DNA of 64,000 nucleotides from Parabacteroides chongii (GTDB lineage: Bacteria > Bacteroidota > Bacteroidia > Bacteroidales > Tannerellaceae). Positions 29,532 through 38,927 of the stretch are shown one piece after another. The position numbers were made by a program, and so were the translations under genes. Numbering within the stretch: the first letter of the stretch is position 1; each line of letters starts with the position of its first letter. Under the pieces are notes generated by a model. That model was not told the origin of the DNA, made no database searches, and saw only the letters and a program-made list of their open reading frames with translations. The DNA lies in NCBI RefSeq assembly GCF_029581355.1, contig NZ_CP120849.1, forward strand, positions 5,116,501-5,180,500. Reading direction: 5' to 3'.

Positions 29532-30818
29532 TCAGATTCTGGCAAGCGCCTCTTCCAAATCAGCCAGCAAATCCTCAATATGTTCCGTCCCGATCGACAA
29601 ACGAACTGTTCCCGGATAAATTTCCTGGTCTACCAGTTCTTCGGCACTCAATTGAGAATGGGTCGTACTTGCCGGATGAATAACAAGAGATTTGACATCG
29701 GCAACATTTGCCAACAAAGAGAAAATCTCCAAACTGTCGATGAAGCGGTGTGCTTCCTCCTGACCGCCTTTCAGCTCGAAAGTAAAAATGGAACCGCCGC
29801 CTTTGGGGAAATAACGTTTATATAAAGCATGGTCGGGATGGTCCGGCAGTGACGGGTGGTTTACCTTTTTCACTTTCGGATGATCTTTCAGAAAATCCAC
29901 GACTTTCAAGGCATTTTCCACATGGCGTTCCACACGCAAAGAAAGTGTCTCCAGCCCCTGTAATAAAATGAATGCATTGAAAGGACTGATGCAGGCTCCG
30001 GTATCACGCAAGAGGATAGCACGAATACGGGTAACATACGCTGCCGGACCGGCTGCATCGACAAAACGTACGCCATGATAACTCGGATCGGGCTCTGTCA
30101 ATTGCGGAAACTTACCGGAAGCGACCCAGTCGAACTTACCGGAATCGACAATCACACCACCCAGCGATGTGCCATGCCCGCCTATAAACTTGGTCGCAGA
30201 ATGTACTACAATATCAGCCCCGTACTCGATCGGACGGATCAGATAAGGAGTTCCGAACGTATTGTCGACGATCAAGGGTATCTTGTGGCGATGGGCAATA
30301 TCAGCGACTACCTCTATATCTATAATATTGGAATTAGGATTTCCCAGGGTTTCAATAAAGACAGCCTTTGTATTCGGTTGAATGGCTTTCTCGAAATTCG
30401 ACAGGTCAGCCGGATCGACAAAGGTGGCGGTTATCCCATAAGCGGGCAATGTATGCGCCAGCAGATTATAACTACCGCCATAAATGGTTTTAGCAGCAAC
30501 GATATGGTCACCGGCACGGGCAATATTCTCAAATGCATAGGTAATAGCAGCAGCACCGGAGGCTACAGCCAGCCCTGCTACACCGCCTTCCAGGACAGCT
30601 ACCCGTTGTTCAAAAACACCTTGAGTCGAATTAGTCAAGCGTCCGTATATGTTACCCGGATCCTGCAGACCGAAACGGGCTGCGGCATGTGCCGAGTTAT
30701 GAAACACATAAGATGTTGTCTGATAAATAGGAACTGCACGTGAATCTGTTGCCGGATCTGCCTGTTCCTGTCCCACATGAAGCTGTAAAGTCTCAAAATG
30801 CAATTCTCTTTTTGCCAT
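29532..30818 (-). CDS. metY: O-acetylhomoserine sulfhydrylase (MetY type)
   Basis: 428 residues, PLP fold type I of the Cys/Met metabolism family. [15 protein letters not shown] start, [22 protein letters not shown], and the PLP-lysine block [15 protein letters not shown] are seen. Length and the long central insertion suit O-acetylhomoserine aminocarboxypropyltransferase, which makes homocysteine from O-acetylhomoserine and sulfide. It is divergent from an Lrp-type regulator. Confidence 0.93.
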   Translation of the reverse strand: MAKRELHFETLQLHVGQEQADPATDSRAVPIYQTTSYVFHNSAHAAARFGLQDPGNIYGRLTNSTQGVFEQRVAVLEGGVAGLAVASGAAAITYAFENIARAGDHIVAAKTIYGGSYNLLAHTLPAYGITATFVDPADLSNFEKAIQPNTKAVFIETLGNPNSNIIDIEVVADIAHRHKIPLIVDNTFGTPYLIRPIEYGADIVVHSATKFIGGHGTSLGGVIVDSGKFDWVASGKFPQLTEPDPSYHGVRFVDAAGPAAYVTRIRAILLRDTGACISPFNAFILLQGLETLSLRVERHVENALKVVDFLKDHPKVKKVNHPSLPDHPDHALYKRYFPKGGGSIFTFELKGGQEEAHRFIDSLEIFSLLANVADVKSLVIHPASTTHSQLSAEELVDQEIYPGTVRLSIGTEHIEDLLADLEEALARI

Positions 30819-30853
30819 GATCGTATTCTTTTTAGTTTAACTGATTATCGAAT

Positions 30854-30861
30854 TATTCACC
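30854..30861 (-). promoter_or_regulatory. -7 box for metY
   Basis: Reads TACTTTTG on the minus strand, perfect TAnnTTTG, 36 bases before metY. It lies in the shared gap with the lrp-type gene. Confidence 0.5.
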
Positions 30862-30922
30862 AGCAAAAGTACAATACATGGAAATATCAAACAAGAAATA
30901 TTGATAATACAGAAAATAACCC

Positions 30923-30930
30923 TATTTTTG
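30923..30930 (+). promoter_or_regulatory. -7 box for the Lrp-type gene
   Basis: TATTTTTG, perfect TAnnTTTG; ATTG 19 bases upstream may serve as a -33 box. It is back to back with the metY promoter, so Lrp could act on both. Confidence 0.5.
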
Positions 30931-30996
30931 CATCAGTACACAGAATAAACAAACCGGATAATAGTTAAAATAGCCCCAATAAAAGAATTTTATTCT

Positions 30997-31458
30997 ATGG
31001 AGACTCTTGATAAAAAGGATTTGCAGATACTTCGTACGCTGCAGGAGAATGCACGATTAACGACGAAAGAGCTTGCCGCCCGGGTAAACCTTTCGTCCAC
31101 ACCTGTTTTCGAACGTCTCAGACGTTTGGAGAACGGGGGATATATAAAGAAGTATATCGCCGTATTGGATGCGGAAAAGCTGAACCTGGGCTTTGTCGTC
31201 TTTTGCCGCGTCAAACTCAGTAAGCTCAATAAAGAGATAGCGACTGATTTCACACGGATCATACAGGAGATACCTGAAGTAACCGAATGTTATAATATAT
31301 CAGGCAGTTACGATTACCTGCTAAAGATACATGCCCCCAATATGAAGCATTATCAAGAATTTATCCTGAATGTCCTGGGAACGATCGACAGCCTGGGATC
31401 ACTGGAAAGTACTTTTGTGATGGATGAAGTAAAACACGATTACGGTATCCATATCTGA
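30997..31458 (+). CDS. Lrp/AsnC-family transcriptional regulator
   Basis: 153 residues. The N-terminal HTH (DKKDLQILRTLQENARLTTKELAARVNLSSTPVFERLRRLE, about 5-47) is followed by the RAM ligand-binding domain (about 65-150; VTECYNISGSYDYLLKIHAPNM). It likely senses an amino acid and, by position, may control metY. It converges with the LysR gene two bases away. Confidence 0.92.
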   Translation: METLDKKDLQILRTLQENARLTTKELAARVNLSSTPVFERLRRLENGGYIKKYIAVLDAEKLNLGFVVFCRVKLSKLNKEIATDFTRIIQEIPEVTECYNISGSYDYLLKIHAPNMKHYQEFILNVLGTIDSLGSLESTFVMDEVKHDYGIHI

Positions 31459-31460
31459 CC

Positions 31461-32345
31461 TTATTTATAGGCTTGCATATACCGGATAAAACTCTCCTCC
31501 AGTCCGCCGCTCTGCCCTTGCAACTGCACAAAGGAGAACATACGTTCGGCTGAAAAGTCCGTGATATCAATCACTTTCAATGAACCCGACATCAGTTCGC
31601 GGGTAACGGCACGCACCGATACGATCGCAAGGACATCCGAATTTTCAAGAAACAACTTGATACTTTCGGTACTTCCCAATTGCATCAGAACATTTAATTG
31701 AGACAATTTGATCTGATGCTCGGCAAGCGTAGATTCCAGGACAGATAATGTTCCCGAGCCATTTTCACGGAGCACCAGCGGCAGAGTGCAAAGCTGCTCC
31801 AGCGACAGTTCTTCAAAATGAGCGAGCTTGCTGCCGGTATGCGTAATCACCACCAACTCATCTTTCATAAAAGGCGTATAGTGGAGGGAGCTCTGGCGAA
31901 TCTTCCCTTCCACCAGCCCCAAAGTGATCTTTCCTTCACACAAAGCCTTTTCGATATCATGGCTGTTACCGTTCAGCAAAGAAGCGCGTATATCGGGAAA
32001 CTTCCTGATAAAAGAAGATAATATAGGAGGCAAAACATATTGGGCAATCGTGGTACTCGCCCCCAGGCGCAGGTCGCCGCAGATATTATCGGTCAGCAGA
32101 TTCATCTCGAAATCCAGTTGCCGGTAAGCGGCAAGCAACGTATTAGTATGCGACAAAAGCAATTCCCCTGCCCGTGTCAGCACGATACGGCTACCGGTAC
32201 GGTCGAACAACGGCATCTTATACTGCATCTCCAGTTCATGAATATGTTTGCTTATAGCGGGCTGGCTTATATACAACTCTTTGGAAGCTTTCGTAAAGCT
32301 CAGGTTAGTCGCTACGCTGTAAAATACCTTCAGGCGAAAATCCAT
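31461..32345 (-). CDS. LysR-family transcriptional regulator
   Basis: 294 residues. Winged HTH at 1-60 (VATNLSFTKASKELYISQPAISKHIHELE), then a substrate-binding domain of CysB/CbbR kind. LysR genes next to YeiH are common (YeiE), but here metY and lrp lie between, so the link is only suggestive. It is divergent from the AsmA-like gene. Confidence 0.92.
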   Translation of the reverse strand: MDFRLKVFYSVATNLSFTKASKELYISQPAISKHIHELEMQYKMPLFDRTGSRIVLTRAGELLLSHTNTLLAAYRQLDFEMNLLTDNICGDLRLGASTTIAQYVLPPILSSFIRKFPDIRASLLNGNSHDIEKALCEGKITLGLVEGKIRQSSLHYTPFMKDELVVITHTGSKLAHFEELSLEQLCTLPLVLRENGSGTLSVLESTLAEHQIKLSQLNVLMQLGSTESIKLFLENSDVLAIVSVRAVTRELMSGSLKVIDITDFSAERMFSFVQLQGQSGGLEESFIRYMQAYK

Positions 32346-32379
32346 ATTCCTATATTCTTTTAAATAAACTTATCTGGTA

Positions 32380-32387
32380 CAAAGATA
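32380..32387 (-). promoter_or_regulatory. -7 box for the LysR gene
   Basis: Reads TATCTTTG on the minus strand, 35 bases before the start; perfect TAnnTTTG. Confidence 0.5.
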
Positions 32388-32401
32388 TGGGTTTATTTAC
32401 A

Positions 32402-32409
32402 TACTTTTG
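32402..32409 (+). promoter_or_regulatory. -7 box for the AsmA-like gene
   Basis: TACTTTTG, perfect TAnnTTTG, 23 bases before the start. It is only 14 bases from the opposed LysR box, so the two promoters overlap face to back. Confidence 0.5.
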
Positions 32410-32432
32410 TATGACCAATACATGAAGACAAT

Positions 32433-35400
32433 ATGAAGATCAATAAAAAAGTAGTTACAACTATTATCGTTATTGCTGTTACCCTGTTCTTTATCCTGCC
32501 GGGTATCGGCTTCAGTATTCTGAACTGGGGTGTTCTCCCTCCGGAGAAACTGACTCCGCTTGTCATCGAACAGACCAATAAATTCCTTGATGCCCACCTG
32601 GATTGCGAACGGATCGAGCTTACTTATTTCGAAACATACCCGCATCTAGGTATCCGGCTTACGAATGGTCACCTGATCTCGCATGCAGCAGAAGACTCTA
32701 CTGCACACGAAGAAGAACTGGCCATCCCATCCGACTCGTTGCTTGCTTTCAAAACAGCCGTTATCTCCCTCCGGCCAACCGACTTTCTTTTCGGCGGCAA
32801 GATAACCATCGGCGAGTTCAGCCTCGAAGAACCCCGCTTCTACGGTTACGTCAATAAAAAAGGGGCTGCCAACTGGGATATTTATTCCAGTGAACCCGAT
32901 TCTGCCGAGACCGACAAAAAGCCTTTGCCACCTATCGACCTGCAAAAAGTCCGTATCTCAAATGGCCGTTTCACTTACGACGACCGTGAAGCAGACTTAT
33001 TTGCCGAGATCAACGGTTTCTTCCTTAACATGGACGGCTCGCTGACCGACGGGAAGAACAAGCTGGACATTGAAACCGGCTCTACCTCTATTCTTTTCAG
33101 TAGTCCGACCTATACATTAGAAAATAAACTGGCGCTGAAACTAAAAAGCCAACTCCTGTTATCCGACAACTTCAATACAATCACATTGAACGATGCCGAA
33201 TTGCTGGTAAACAACCTGCCTTTTACAGCCAACGGTTCTGTCAGCAGCCTGCCGCCGCTGAAACAGACCAAAATAGACATGGAAGTCGGGCTTAAAGTAT
33301 CCGATATGAACGATCTGCTGAAATTCATACCCGATGCCTACTTCCAACACAGAGAAAAAATAGAAGCTAAAGGTGCAGTCATCGTGGAAGGTAACATACA
33401 TGGTTACCTGGGCGACAGCATTGTCCCCTCGGTTAACCTATGCTGTAAAATAGAGAATGGCTCTTACCACGTCAAAGGTCTCAAACAAGGGATCGACACC
33501 CTACAGATGGATATGGACCTCCATCTGAACGGCATGTATCCCGACTCTTCTTTCGTCTCGTTGGAACAACTGACATTAAAAGGTCTGACAACTTCCCTGG
33601 ATATGAGCGGAAAAGTCACCAACCTGCTGACTTCTCCCAATATAGATACAAATATTAAAGGAAAGATAGATTTCACACGGCTGGCAAAAGAATTCCTGAA
33701 CCCGGACACCCTATTCCTCCAGGGAGTAATGGATGCCGACCTTTCTGCCTCGTTCAATGTGGATGACCTGCTGAACAGCCAGTACGGAAAAGTACATGCG
33801 TCAGGCCGTTTGAATATCGATACATTGAAAGCCTACAGTAAACCGTTGGGAATGGATGTCTTTATTACCAATGCAGCTTTCTCGGTCGATTCAACCCAGT
33901 TAAGTAGTTCTTACCTGGAAAATAAGGACCTGTTAAGCATAACACTGTCCGTCGACAGCCTGAACGTCAAATATCAGGACGACATCAGTACCAACATCAG
34001 CCGATTGGCTATACAGGCAAAAACATCACCGGTAATCGATACGACAGCCGTTATCCCAATGACAGCACAGTTGAAATTCGATTATCTGCGCACCCGTCTT
34101 CCTGACTCCGTATGGCTGGTGGCCGGACAGACTGTTATGAAAGGCGGCATCAAATCATCCGCATCCAACAAACTCATACCGACTGCCGGAGCTACCATCT
34201 CTGTCGATACCCTGCGTTATTTCATTCTGCCGATGCGTACCGGAATGATCCTCTCCGGAAATACATTTAATATAGAAGCTCTTCCCTACCGGGATGCCAT
34301 ACGTCAACGCAGGCTGGCCCGGACCGATACGACTACGCAAACAGCTGCAAGAGTAACACGTACACGCCGTCCAAGAATACCTGGTCAGGTACAGGCAGAC
34401 ACAACCGATGTGACAACGCAGTTATTACGTCGCTGGGAAGTACGCGGCAGTCTTTCGTTCAACAAAATGCGCGGATTCAGCCGCCTGCTGCCTCTACCGA
34501 TGAGAATAGATCAGACAACCATGAAGTTCAACACCAACGACATTACACTCACCGATGCACACCTGCATCTGGGAAAAAGCGATTTCATGCTGAACGGAGA
34601 AATAAAACGTATCCGCCAAGCCATGTTGCGAGGAGGAAAATTACAGGGCAACTTCTCCCTGACATCCGACTATATCGACTGTAACCAGCTAATGAAAGCG
34701 ATGAACTCAGGCATGCAATATTCGGAACAACATGCCGCAACAGCCGACCAGTCAGCTATCGACGAAGAAAATCTCGTCACAATGGATACCCATACATTGC
34801 AGGATTCCATGGCTACAGCCACATTAGACACGACAGACCGGGTATTCGTTATCCCTGCTTATTTGGATATGACGCTTCATACAGATGCGAAAAAGATCGA
34901 TTTCAAAGATGTCGAACTGAGCAATGTCCTTGGTGAAGTGATCATCCGCGATCAGAGCATCAACCTCAGCAACCTCAAGATGGATTCGAATATCGGTCGT
35001 GGAAATATGACAATGTTCTACACGGCTAAGGATGAAAGCGGTGCTTCTGCAGGTTTCGATCTCGATCTGGAAAATGTCATGGTCGAGAAATTAATCGGAT
35101 TATACCCCGCCATCGATACCCTGGTTCCTATGTTACGTTCTTTCGAAGGCGTAGTAGACTGCCAGATCACAGCCACCTGCAAAATGGACTCAGTAATGTC
35201 ACTCGATCTCCCCTCTTTAAATTCAGCCTGCTATCTGCATGGAGAAAATATGGTGCTGCTCGATGGCGAAACTTTTACGGAAATATCCAAGACGCTTATG
35301 TTCAAGAATAAGAAACGAAATGTGATAGACAGTATCTCCGTAGACTTGGCCATTAAGGACAATAAAATCGAGGTATTTCCCTTCCTGGTTGAAATGGACA

Positions 35401-35729
35401 GATACAAAGTGGCAGTCGGAGGAACGCACAATCTGGATATGACGTTCAACTACCATCTATCCGTACTCAAATCACCCGTTCCTTTCAAACTGGGAATAGA
35501 TATCACCGGCAACCTGGACGATTTCAAATACAAGATCGTGAAATGCCGCTACAAAGATCTCTTCAAGCCGGCCAAAGAAGCCGAACTGGATAGCACGCGC
35601 ACAAATATCCGCAAAGAGATACGGGAATCGATACGTAAACAAATAAAAGAGACTGCTCCCGAACTGGTGAGCAGCCTCTCTTCAAATCATTCAGCGACTT
35701 CTCCGGATGGAGAAACCAATGTTCTGTAA
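32433..35729 (+). CDS. Large AsmA-like membrane-anchored protein
   Basis: 1098 residues. One N-terminal membrane segment (about 7-30) is followed by a long beta-rich periplasmic body of AsmA/DUF3971 character (GKITIGEFSLEEPRFYGYVNKKGAANWDIY, LSNLKMDSNIGRGNMTMFYTAKD) and a C-terminal KYKIVKCRYKDLF block. AsmA-like proteins form bridge-shaped lipid conduits between membranes; here that is inference from the family. The stop codon directly abuts the stop of rfbB. Confidence 0.85.
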   Translation: MKINKKVVTTIIVIAVTLFFILPGIGFSILNWGVLPPEKLTPLVIEQTNKFLDAHLDCERIELTYFETYPHLGIRLTNGHLISHAAEDSTAHEEELAIPSDSLLAFKTAVISLRPTDFLFGGKITIGEFSLEEPRFYGYVNKKGAANWDIYSSEPDSAETDKKPLPPIDLQKVRISNGRFTYDDREADLFAEINGFFLNMDGSLTDGKNKLDIETGSTSILFSSPTYTLENKLALKLKSQLLLSDNFNTITLNDAELLVNNLPFTANGSVSSLPPLKQTKIDMEVGLKVSDMNDLLKFIPDAYFQHREKIEAKGAVIVEGNIHGYLGDSIVPSVNLCCKIENGSYHVKGLKQGIDTLQMDMDLHLNGMYPDSSFVSLEQLTLKGLTTSLDMSGKVTNLLTSPNIDTNIKGKIDFTRLAKEFLNPDTLFLQGVMDADLSASFNVDDLLNSQYGKVHASGRLNIDTLKAYSKPLGMDVFITNAAFSVDSTQLSSSYLENKDLLSITLSVDSLNVKYQDDISTNISRLAIQAKTSPVIDTTAVIPMTAQLKFDYLRTRLPDSVWLVAGQTVMKGGIKSSASNKLIPTAGATISVDTLRYFILPMRTGMILSGNTFNIEALPYRDAIRQRRLARTDTTTQTAARVTRTRRPRIPGQVQADTTDVTTQLLRRWEVRGSLSFNKMRGFSRLLPLPMRIDQTTMKFNTNDITLTDAHLHLGKSDFMLNGEIKRIRQAMLRGGKLQGNFSLTSDYIDCNQLMKAMNSGMQYSEQHAATADQSAIDEENLVTMDTHTLQDSMATATLDTTDRVFVIPAYLDMTLHTDAKKIDFKDVELSNVLGEVIIRDQSINLSNLKMDSNIGRGNMTMFYTAKDESGASAGFDLDLENVMVEKLIGLYPAIDTLVPMLRSFEGVVDCQITATCKMDSVMSLDLPSLNSACYLHGENMVLLDGETFTEISKTLMFKNKKRNVIDSISVDLAIKDNKIEVFPFLVEMDRYKVAVGGTHNLDMTFNYHLSVLKSPVPFKLGIDITGNLDDFKYKIVKCRYKDLFKPAKEAELDSTRTNIRKEIRESIRKQIKETAPELVSSLSSNHSATSPDGETNVL

Positions 35730-36869
35730 TCAACGGCCGGAGTACATCCGGTCGTAATATTTCATATAATCGCCGCCGGTAATATCTTCTACCCATTGTT
35801 GGTTTTCCAGATACCAGCGGATCGTTTTTACGATACCGACCTCAAAGCTGGTTTCAGGTGTCCAACCCAGTTCTGTGGATATTTTTGTCGGATCGATGGC
35901 ATAACGTTGATCGTGTCCGAGCCGGTCTTTTACGAAAGTAATCAAGCTTTCATTGATCCAGTCGATCCTAATCTCTCCGTCAGGACCGATCTCTTTCTTC
36001 TTCAATACCTGACGGTATTCAGGTTGCTCAGTCATCAACCGGCGGATTGTCTGAATGGTCAACTTCACAATCTCGATATTCTGTTTTTCGTTATGTCCGC
36101 CTACATTATATACTTCGCCAGCCCGCCCTCGATGGATAACCGCATCGATCGCCTTGCAATGGTCTTCCACATACAACCAGTCCCTTACATTGGTGCCGTC
36201 GCCATATACAGGTAAAGATTTCCCTTCCAGGATATTTTTTATAATAAGCGGAATCAGCTTTTCCGGAAAATGATAAGGACCATAATTATTGGAACAGCGG
36301 GTAATGCTTACCGGCATTTTATAGGTATCTGCATAAGCCTTTACAAACAAATCGGCACTGGTCTTGGATGCACTGTAAGGACTTCTCGGATCCAATGGAG
36401 TCGTTTCGTGGAAATAGCCTTCCGCTCCCAGACTGCCATATACCTCATCGGTCGACACCTGGTGAAAACGTACGCCTTCGCGCCACAACGGATAACCGGT
36501 CTCGGCTTTTCCCGTTACCCAGGCTTTGCGCGCGGCATCCAGTAAGTTTTGCGTCCCCAGAATATTTGTCACCAAAAACAACTGCGGGTTTTCAATACTA
36601 CGGTCGACATGACTCTCTGCGGCAAAATTAACGACATAATCAAAATTATATTTTGCAAAAAGTTCATCAGCCAAATCACGGTCGCAGATATCTCCCTTTA
36701 CAAACTCACAACGTTCGCCATCGATATCCTCCGCTATTGTACCCAGATTCCCTGCATAAGTAAGCAAGTCAAGAACTACGATCTTTATATCCTGATGCTC
36801 AGCCAGCATATATTTGATAAAGTTGGCACCAATAAAACCAGCGGCACCTGTAACCAGATAAGTCTTCAT
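35730..36869 (-). CDS. rfbB: dTDP-glucose 4,6-dehydratase
   Basis: 379 residues. Extended SDR fold with NAD motif GAAGFIGANF, catalytic STDEVYGSLG, YSASK with DLFVKAY, and family block RCSNNYGPYHFPEKLIPL. Second step of dTDP-L-rhamnose synthesis. It follows rfbC with 68 bases between. rfbA and rfbD are not in this window. Confidence 0.96.
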   Translation of the reverse strand: MKTYLVTGAAGFIGANFIKYMLAEHQDIKIVVLDLLTYAGNLGTIAEDIDGERCEFVKGDICDRDLADELFAKYNFDYVVNFAAESHVDRSIENPQLFLVTNILGTQNLLDAARKAWVTGKAETGYPLWREGVRFHQVSTDEVYGSLGAEGYFHETTPLDPRSPYSASKTSADLFVKAYADTYKMPVSITRCSNNYGPYHFPEKLIPLIIKNILEGKSLPVYGDGTNVRDWLYVEDHCKAIDAVIHRGRAGEVYNVGGHNEKQNIEIVKLTIQTIRRLMTEQPEYRQVLKKKEIGPDGEIRIDWINESLITFVKDRLGHDQRYAIDPTKISTELGWTPETSFEVGIVKTIRWYLENQQWVEDITGGDYMKYYDRMYSGR

Positions 36870-36877
36870 CGTCCGTA

Positions 36878-37438
36878 TTATTTATATGTATAATTAATTT
36901 CTGCTTCGCTCAATAGGGGAGATTTTGTGTCTTTCTCCGATAAGGTTAATGCTTCCGCATCCGTGATCTTCCAATCTATCCCTATCGAAGGATCATCAAA
37001 GCGTAATCCCCTTTCATGGCTTGGCATGTAAGGATTATCTACCTTATATGTAAATACAGCCTCGTCGCTCAACACATGAAATCCATGAGCAAAGCCCTGA
37101 GGGATAAAAAACTGGCGTTTATTCTCTGCCGAAAGTTCGACAGCCACATATTTTCCGAACGTCGGTGAACCGACACGAATATCTACAGCCACATCCAGAA
37201 CACGTCCGGTGATTACCCGTACTAACTTCGACTGCGAATAAGGAGCCAGCTGATAATGTAATCCGCGGAGTACTCCTTTGGAAGAACAAGATTCATTATC
37301 CTGAATAAAATTTACCTTACCGATATGTTGTTCGAACTCGTCCTTCTTCCAGGCTTCCATAAAATACCCCCGTGCATCATTAAAAACCTTAGGTTCAATA
37401 ATCCACATACCTGGAATTTCTGTCTCAATATAATTCAT
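36878..37438 (-). CDS. rfbC: dTDP-4-dehydrorhamnose 3,5-epimerase
   Basis: 186 residues from the ATG at 37438 (MNYIETEIPGMWIIEPKVFNDARGYFMEAW); a frame extending 5' has no family similarity and runs toward the tRNAs. Catalytic His is in GVLRGLHYQLAPYSQSKLVRV, with FFIPQGFAHGFHVLSDEAVFTYKVDNPY. Its stop is 8 bases before the rfbB start, so the pair is an operon for rhamnose-nucleotide synthesis. Confidence 0.96.
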   Translation of the reverse strand: MNYIETEIPGMWIIEPKVFNDARGYFMEAWKKDEFEQHIGKVNFIQDNESCSSKGVLRGLHYQLAPYSQSKLVRVITGRVLDVAVDIRVGSPTFGKYVAVELSAENKRQFFIPQGFAHGFHVLSDEAVFTYKVDNPYMPSHERGLRFDDPSIGIDWKITDAEALTLSEKDTKSPLLSEAEINYTYK

Positions 37439-37596
37439 CCTTTCATTTTTATAACTAACAGAAGACAAAGTAACTTCTTTTTCCTTAGTTCTGCAACAAT
37501 CAACGCCTGCAAAAAGAATGAAAAAGATTTGCATATTCCAAACATAATGCCTTTCTTTGCACTCGCAAAAACGATAAGACGTTATTTGAAACAAAC

Positions 37597-37668
37597 GGTT
37601 CCTTGGATGAGTGGCTTAGTCAGCGGTCTGCAAAACCGTGTACGGCGGTTCGAATCCGCCAGGAACCT
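37597..37668 (+). tRNA. tRNA-Cys (GCA), copy 1
   Basis: Acceptor GGTTCCT with AGGAACC, anticodon loop CTGCAAA (GCA), anticodon stem GCGGT with ACCGT, T-arm GGCGGTTCGAATCCGCC. 72 bases. CCA is not encoded. Confidence 0.95.
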
Positions 37669-37706
37669 CAAAAGAGATAATTCATCGTTAATGCAAAACA
37701 AAGTCC

Positions 37707-37778
37707 GGTTCCTTGGATGAGTGGCTTAGTCAGTGGTCTGCAAAACCATGTACGGCGGTTCGAATCCGCCAGGAACCT
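37707..37778 (+). tRNA. tRNA-Cys (GCA), copy 2
   Basis: Same as copy 1 except two bases in the anticodon stem (TGGT with ACCA instead of CGGT with ACCG), which keep pairing. The copies are 38 bases apart and share part of the flanks, pointing to tandem duplication. Confidence 0.95.
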
Positions 37779-37787
37779 CCAAAACAG

Positions 37788-37820
37788 AAGGATTGGAAAG
37801 TAAATTTCTAATCCTTTTTT
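37788..37820 (+). terminator. Terminator after the tRNA-Cys pair
   Basis: Arms 37788-37799 and 37805-37816 pair over 12 bases with one G-U, then TTTTTT. It overlaps the 3' end of the converging M15 peptidase gene. Confidence 0.8.
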
Positions 37821-38683
37821 ATTTTCATTGAAGGGGAACAACAAGCCTTCCACCACACACATCCTCCTATTAACACGACACCGAAAATTTTCCAGATCCT
37901 TATAGAGGATGACTGATTATATTCCTTATTTTCAGAGAAAGAGGACTGGTTTGTTTGTTGATGGATTATCTCCAATAATGAATTATTCGTATGATCGATC
38001 GTATCGATCATGTTATGATATTTGTTGCCTTGTAGTAAGGTTATTTCTGTAGTATATTGATAACCAGTGCTATCGGGTGGTGAAAAGACCATCCGGGTTA
38101 TATTCCAGTTTATGGAATCTTTCGTGTATATTTTATGGCTTAAAGAAGAAGAATCTTTAAGAGAATGTACCAGTGAATCTATTTGGATAGCCTGTCCCTT
38201 TTTTACACTTTCCTGTCGTATCCGGCAAGAGGGTAACAGAATAAGTAAACATAACAACATATAAAATAACACCTGCATCCGGTTATGACCTCTTTCTTTT
38301 AAGGAGATATGCAGAAACTTTCGTTTTCTGTACAGGATAGCTTGATCGAAAAGTAACCCCGACTTTTTCAGTATCTCCAGTAACCGACCCGGCCCTTCCG
38401 GTATATAACAATCGGCAGCCTCCCCGTTTCGGTGTTGACTAGTAGCAACGCCACCGGCCAAACGGTTTACCGCATCACTGCGATACCCGCTCAAAATGGC
38501 AATAGGACCATTATTCAACCGCCTTAACGGTTCCAGTAAATGAGTGGCAAGATAAGCCAGGGCGTGGCAAGCCGCAGACGGAGGTTCGTTATCCAAACCG
38601 TTTACTACCGCTATATTACTGTAAGTCAGTTCCTCCTTGCTGAAATGTTCGCTCAGCATGGTTTTATGTGTTGTGTTACTCAT
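37808..38683 (-). CDS. M15-type D-Ala-D-Ala peptidase joined to a lipoprotein-like tail
   Basis: 291 residues from the ATG at 38683 (MSNTTHKTMLSEHFSKEEL). Residues 1-135 are a Peptidase_M15_3 domain: SGYRSDAVNRLAGG, zinc ligands His84 and Asp91 (SQHRNGEAADC) and His125 (FLHISL). Then, without a stop, comes MQVLFYMLLCLLILLPSC (136-153), which looks like a lipoprotein signal, a Ser/Thr/Gln-rich stretch, and a hydrophobic helix near the C-terminus. M15_3 proteins usually end near residue 135-150. The tail may be translated separately from Met136. Upstream is a small membrane protein, so the pair resembles a holin-endolysin set. Confidence 0.8.
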   Translation of the reverse strand: MSNTTHKTMLSEHFSKEELTYSNIAVVNGLDNEPPSAACHALAYLATHLLEPLRRLNNGPIAILSGYRSDAVNRLAGGVATSQHRNGEAADCYIPEGPGRLLEILKKSGLLFDQAILYRKRKFLHISLKERGHNRMQVLFYMLLCLLILLPSCRIRQESVKKGQAIQIDSLVHSLKDSSSLSHKIYTKDSINWNITRMVFSPPDSTGYQYTTEITLLQGNKYHNMIDTIDHTNNSLLEIIHQQTNQSSFSENKEYNQSSSIRIWKIFGVVLIGGCVWWKACCSPSMKIKKD

Positions 38684-38879
38684 GATTGTTGATTTTAAAT
38701 TTATATGTATAATCCACTCCGAAAAGAGCTCCTGCAAATGTGCTGATCTCACCAAAGGCCACCAGTACGCTACTATCTATCAATCCGTCAGGGGCTACCC
38801 AAAAACCGCTGAAGAGAAGAACAATCCCGCTCACTGTGAGCAGGACTGCAATAATTAACTGAATCGTTATCCGTTTCAT
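38676..38879 (-). CDS. Small two-helix membrane protein, holin-like
   Basis: 67 residues with two hydrophobic segments (about 5-25 and 38-55) and a charged tail YKFKINNHE. Its stop overlaps the start of the peptidase gene by 8 bases, so the two are coupled. Size and position suit a holin, but no family is recognised. It could equally be an uncharacterised membrane protein of the HU-M15 module common in Bacteroidales. Confidence 0.55.
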   Translation of the reverse strand: MKRITIQLIIAVLLTVSGIVLLFSGFWVAPDGLIDSSVLVAFGEISTFAGALFGVDYTYKFKINNHE

Positions 38880-38903
38880 AAACCTCTACCCTTTTAACTG
38901 TCT

Positions 38904-38927
38904 ACTGTCACTTGTCAACTGTCAACT
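38904..38927 (-). repeat. Intergenic repeat copy 2 at the stop of an HU gene
   Basis: Twenty-four bases identical to the left arm of the hypD-hypE hairpin; on the minus strand it starts in the TAG stop of the HU gene (38926-38928). No second arm is seen here. Confidence 0.75.
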
